A stretch of 5,703 nucleotides of DNA. Origin: Candidatus Doudnabacteria bacterium Gr01-1014_77 (lineage in GTDB: Bacteria > Patescibacteriota > Doudnabacteria > UBA920 > VMFF01). Each line of letters begins with the position of its first letter. Positions within the stretch are counted from its first letter, which is position 1. The position numbers and the translations under genes are program-made. Location of the stretch: positions 1-5,703 of the forward strand of contig VMFF01000064.1 in the NCBI GenBank assembly GCA_007375915.1. Reading direction: 5' to 3'. Of this stretch, positions 3,861-5,703 are shown piece after piece. The notes beneath the pieces were generated by a model. It did not search any database and had not been told where the DNA came from. It was given only the letters and a program-made list of their open reading frames with translations.

Positions 3861-4741
3861 CCTAAATGTTCCATCTGCTGAATCTTTTCTTTAAGAGAAA
3901 CTTCTTCTGGATGTTTTTCAAATACTGATTTTAATTTTTCCAGAGCTTCTTCTTTCTCTCCTAAAGTCACCATTGAATCAATCAGTATTAGTAAGTATTG
4001 CATATTCCCTGGCTCTAACTCAACTGCTTTTTCAAAGTTTGGTTTTGCTTCCTCACTCTTTCCTGCTCCCTGTAGAGACAGACCAAGATTTACAAACCTT
4101 GCTGGAATCAAATCATTCAGCTCTAAAGATTTAGCGTATGCTTCTGCTGCTTCTGAAAAACGTCTGGTTGAAAGCAAAGCATTTCCTAAATACGCAAAAT
4201 AGTTGTCATTCTGAGGATTGTGCTTTACTAAAAACTCAAGTATCTCAATCGCGTTATCATGCTTCTTCTGCTTAATATATATTTTCATCAAGCCTTCATA
4301 AGCGAGATATTCTTGGGGATTCTTACGTATGACCTGGATTAGGGTTTCTTCAGCTTCTTCGAAGTTACCTTCAGAAATCAAACGATCAGCTTTCTTTAAA
4401 CTGCTATACATTCCAATATTAACAGTTCTGTCTCCTGGTCTAACAAATCTAGCAACTCTGTTTGCTAAAATCTGGCTTTGCTTCAAATCCTTTGCTTCTA
4501 GCATAAAATGCCAGATCTTCTGCCCAACAAATACAGATGCATTTTTAATGTGCTTCCATGCTTTCTTAGAAAGAACCTTACAAACACGTGGTGCTTTCTT
4601 TAAAAAAGGCTGTTTTTCTGTTTCTAATTCAACACTTCCCTTGTCTTTTTCAACTACTTCGGGCAATCTACGCAAAAACAAAACAACCACTCCAAGAACT
4701 GCAAGGATTAAAACTAAATTAGCAATCAAAGTGAAAGACAA
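3857..4741 (-). CDS. Membrane-anchored TPR-repeat protein, function unknown
   Basis: A 294-residue protein with one N-terminal hydrophobic segment (about residues 3-24, rich in L/V/A) followed by RR. This predicts a single membrane anchor with the bulk probably on the cytoplasmic side. Residues 25-100 are basic and charged. From about residue 112 to 281 there are roughly five consecutive 34-residue tetratricopeptide repeats, with the usual small and aromatic positions and frequent P at repeat ends (NP, NPQ, EPG, HPEE). TPRs are protein-protein interaction scaffolds; no enzymatic domain is seen. The start is a TTG, chosen because GGGAGG (4746-4751) lies 4 nt upstream; the frame itself remains open further upstream. 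It follows tsf by 14 bp, so it is probably co-transcribed with rpsB-tsf. I cannot assign a pathway; a role in envelope assembly or complex assembly would be a guess. Confidence 0.85.
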   Translation of the reverse strand: MSFTLIANLVLILAVLGVVVLFLRRLPEVVEKDKGSVELETEKQPFLKKAPRVCKVLSKKAWKHIKNASVFVGQKIWHFMLEAKDLKQSQILANRVARFVRPGDRTVNIGMYSSLKKADRLISEGNFEEAEETLIQVIRKNPQEYLAYEGLMKIYIKQKKHDNAIEILEFLVKHNPQNDNYFAYLGNALLSTRRFSEAAEAYAKSLELNDLIPARFVNLGLSLQGAGKSEEAKPNFEKAVELEPGNMQYLLILIDSMVTLGEKEEALEKLKSVFEKHPEEVSLKEKIQQMEHLG

Positions 4742-4745
4742 GAAG

Positions 4746-4751
4746 CCTCCC
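4746..4751 (-). promoter_or_regulatory. Ribosome binding site fixing a TTG start of the TPR gene
   Basis: GGGAGG lies 4 nt upstream of TTG at 4741 and is the strongest Shine-Dalgarno in the right half of the window. It lies entirely in the 14-bp gap after the tsf stop and is the reason for choosing TTG as the initiation codon. Confidence 0.7.
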
Positions 4752-4755
4752 GAAA

Positions 4756-5337
4756 TTAATTTCCTAAATGATACCTTGTAAATCTACGGACTACAATATT
4801 CTCACCAAGCTTAGCTACAGCATCTGATAACAGGTCTTTGATCTTCTTTTCAGGATCCTTAACAAAAGCTTGTTCCATCAAACATGTTTCTTCGTAGTAC
4901 TTAGCTAACTTACCCTCAATCATCTTTTCAACAACAGCATCTGGTTTACCAGAGTCCTTTGCTTGTTCTTTGTAGATCTCTTTTTCTTTCTCAATCACTT
5001 CAGCAGGAACATCAGAGATATTTACGTACAAAGGATTTGATGCTGCTATATGCAAAGCAATTTCTTTTGCCAAGCCTTTAAAATCATCTGTTCTAGCAAC
5101 AAAGTCTGTTTCAGTGTTTAACTCAAGCAAAACACCAACCTTACCACCAGCGTGGATATAGCTTTCAACAATACCTTCATTAGCAACACGATCAGCTTTC
5201 TTTAAAACCTTAGACTGACCTTTTTTGCGCAAGATTTCTATTGCTTTTTCCTTGTCATTACCAGCTTCATCTAAAGCGGCTTTAACATCTGTAATCCCCG
5301 CGCCTGTTAATTCACGGAGTTCTTTTAATAGTTCCAT
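4756..5337 (-). CDS. tsf: Elongation factor Ts
   Basis: EF-Ts, the cytoplasmic guanine-nucleotide exchange factor that releases GDP from EF-Tu during elongation. The protein has 193 residues, a length like the short EF-Ts of Thermus and shorter than the roughly 280-residue enterobacterial form. The N-terminal UBA-like domain carries LRELTGAGITDVKAAL (residues 7-22), matching the first family signature, although the usual few residues before it are missing. ELNTETDFVAR (72-82) is the second signature and contains the TDFV element that contacts EF-Tu. LMEQAFVKD (153-161) is the conserved C-terminal segment. An ATG start is chosen, preceded by an A-rich leader without an obvious Shine-Dalgarno; the reading frame is also open upstream, but no better start is visible. 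It lies 20 bp after rpsB and 14 bp before the TPR gene, probably in the same operon. Confidence 0.97.
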   Translation of the reverse strand: MELLKELRELTGAGITDVKAALDEAGNDKEKAIEILRKKGQSKVLKKADRVANEGIVESYIHAGGKVGVLLELNTETDFVARTDDFKGLAKEIALHIAASNPLYVNISDVPAEVIEKEKEIYKEQAKDSGKPDAVVEKMIEGKLAKYYEETCLMEQAFVKDPEKKIKDLLSDAVAKLGENIVVRRFTRYHLGN

Positions 5338-5357
5338 AATTGTTTGTTTACTTTTAA

Positions 5358-5703
5358 TTAAGATTTTGCGACTTCTGTTACAACAGCAGAAGCTTGTGGT
5401 ACAAAACTCTTTTTACCTTCTAAAATTGCGTCAGCCAAAGCATCTGCAATATATTGCACTGCTTTTATGGCATCATCATTTGAAGGGATTGGAAAATCAA
5501 TGTTATCTGGATTACTGTTTGTATCTACAATTCCAATAATCTTTACTTTAGACTTCTGTGCTTCTACTAAAGCAATGCTGTCGTAATTTACATCAAAAAC
5601 AACAATTGCTTCAGGAAGCTTTCTCATATCCTTAATACCTTCAAACAAGGTCTTCATCTTTGTAAGCTCACGGTCAATCATCAAGCGTTCTTTCTTGGTG
5701 TAG
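5358..5703 (-). CDS. rpsB: 30S ribosomal protein S2, C-terminal part (cut by window edge)
   Basis: Ribosomal protein S2, a component of the small ribosomal subunit. The reading frame is open to the right edge of the window, so the start lies outside; 115 codons up to a TAA stop are visible. Family landmarks are in the right order: YTKKE followed by a charged helix with RELTKM, then LFEGIKDMRKLPEAIVVFDV, then the A-x-x-EA segment, the IIGIVDTNSNPDNIDFPIPS block that is the S2 C-terminal hallmark, and a short tail after ADAILEGKK. The C-terminal tail is short. A TAA stop lies 20 bp before the tsf start, the near-universal rpsB-tsf arrangement, which supports both calls and implies co-transcription. 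No frameshift is seen. The identification is secure. Confidence 0.97.
   Translation of the reverse strand, partial: YTKKERLMIDRELTKMKTLFEGIKDMRKLPEAIVVFDVNYDSIALVEAQKSKVKIIGIVDTNSNPDNIDFPIPSNDDAIKAVQYIADALADAILEGKKSFVPQASAVVTEVAKS

Noticed and set aside
4329..4781. 150-codon plus-strand ORF opposite the TPR gene.
   Set aside because: It is a shadow of the TPR gene: low-complexity Ser/Leu/Phe composition, while the minus-strand frame has clear repeats.
1..5703. Alternative genetic code (UGA as Gly or Trp), as in Gracilibacteria and Absconditabacteria.
   Set aside because: The confident genes contain no internal TGA and are full length under the standard code; using only TAA/TAG stops in five genes is too few to argue from.
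1..5703. CRISPR array, insertion sequence or rRNA.
   Set aside because: No regularly spaced repeats, transposase-like frame, terminal inverted repeats or rRNA core segments were seen on either strand.

Overview
The window looks like part of a small, AT-leaning bacterial genome, most likely a Candidate Phyla Radiation (Patescibacteria) member. The reasons are short ribosomal and translation genes at an estimated 37-42% GC, group I introns inside tRNA genes (reported repeatedly from CPR genomes), a TTG start, and an HTH/LAGLIDADG-like protein of a type I associate with these genomes. This lineage call is inference. Every confidently called gene is on the minus strand, so the window reads right to left. 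The four complete confident protein genes, and the partial one, end in TAA or TAG with no internal TGA, so nothing suggests a recoded UGA.

Right part (5703 to 3857): the 3' end of rpsB (ribosomal protein S2), then tsf (elongation factor Ts), then a membrane-anchored TPR protein. The gaps are 20 and 14 bp, so this is probably one operon. The TPR gene follows tsf where pyrH/frr are found in many bacteria.

Middle part (3856 to 2511): tRNA-Tyr(GUA), split by a 200-nt group I intron, then a terminator, then a free-standing HTH + LAGLIDADG-like protein gene, then tRNA-Thr(GGU), split by a 192-nt group I intron, then a terminator. Both introns sit inside the anticodon (after position 35 and after position 36). 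The endonuclease-like gene lies between the two split tRNAs and inside neither intron.

Next (about 2510 to 1530): a more GC-rich segment with a promoter, a ribosome binding site and a 243-codon span. That span reads as protein only with two compensating frameshifts. It is followed by about 105 nt that fold into two long hairpins. I do not recognise the product.

Then (1523 to 1079): tRNA-Thr(UGU), rpmG (ribosomal protein L33) and tRNA-Trp(CCA), each group followed by a hairpin terminator. tRNA-rpmG-tRNA-Trp commonly leads into secE-nusG, but those genes are not visible here.

Left part (1 to about 1078): roughly 56% GC by my count, clearly different from the rest, with no recognisable conserved gene. 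The best-supported object is a plus-strand unit: an extended -10 promoter, a strong Shine-Dalgarno, a 78-codon ORF and a terminator hairpin. Otherwise there are short overlapping ORFs of doubtful meaning and one minus-strand terminator-like hairpin near 105-131. This part may be foreign, decayed or non-coding.

Functionally, the secure content is translation machinery (S2, EF-Ts, L33 and four tRNAs), with a likely intron-mobility gene among the tRNA genes.
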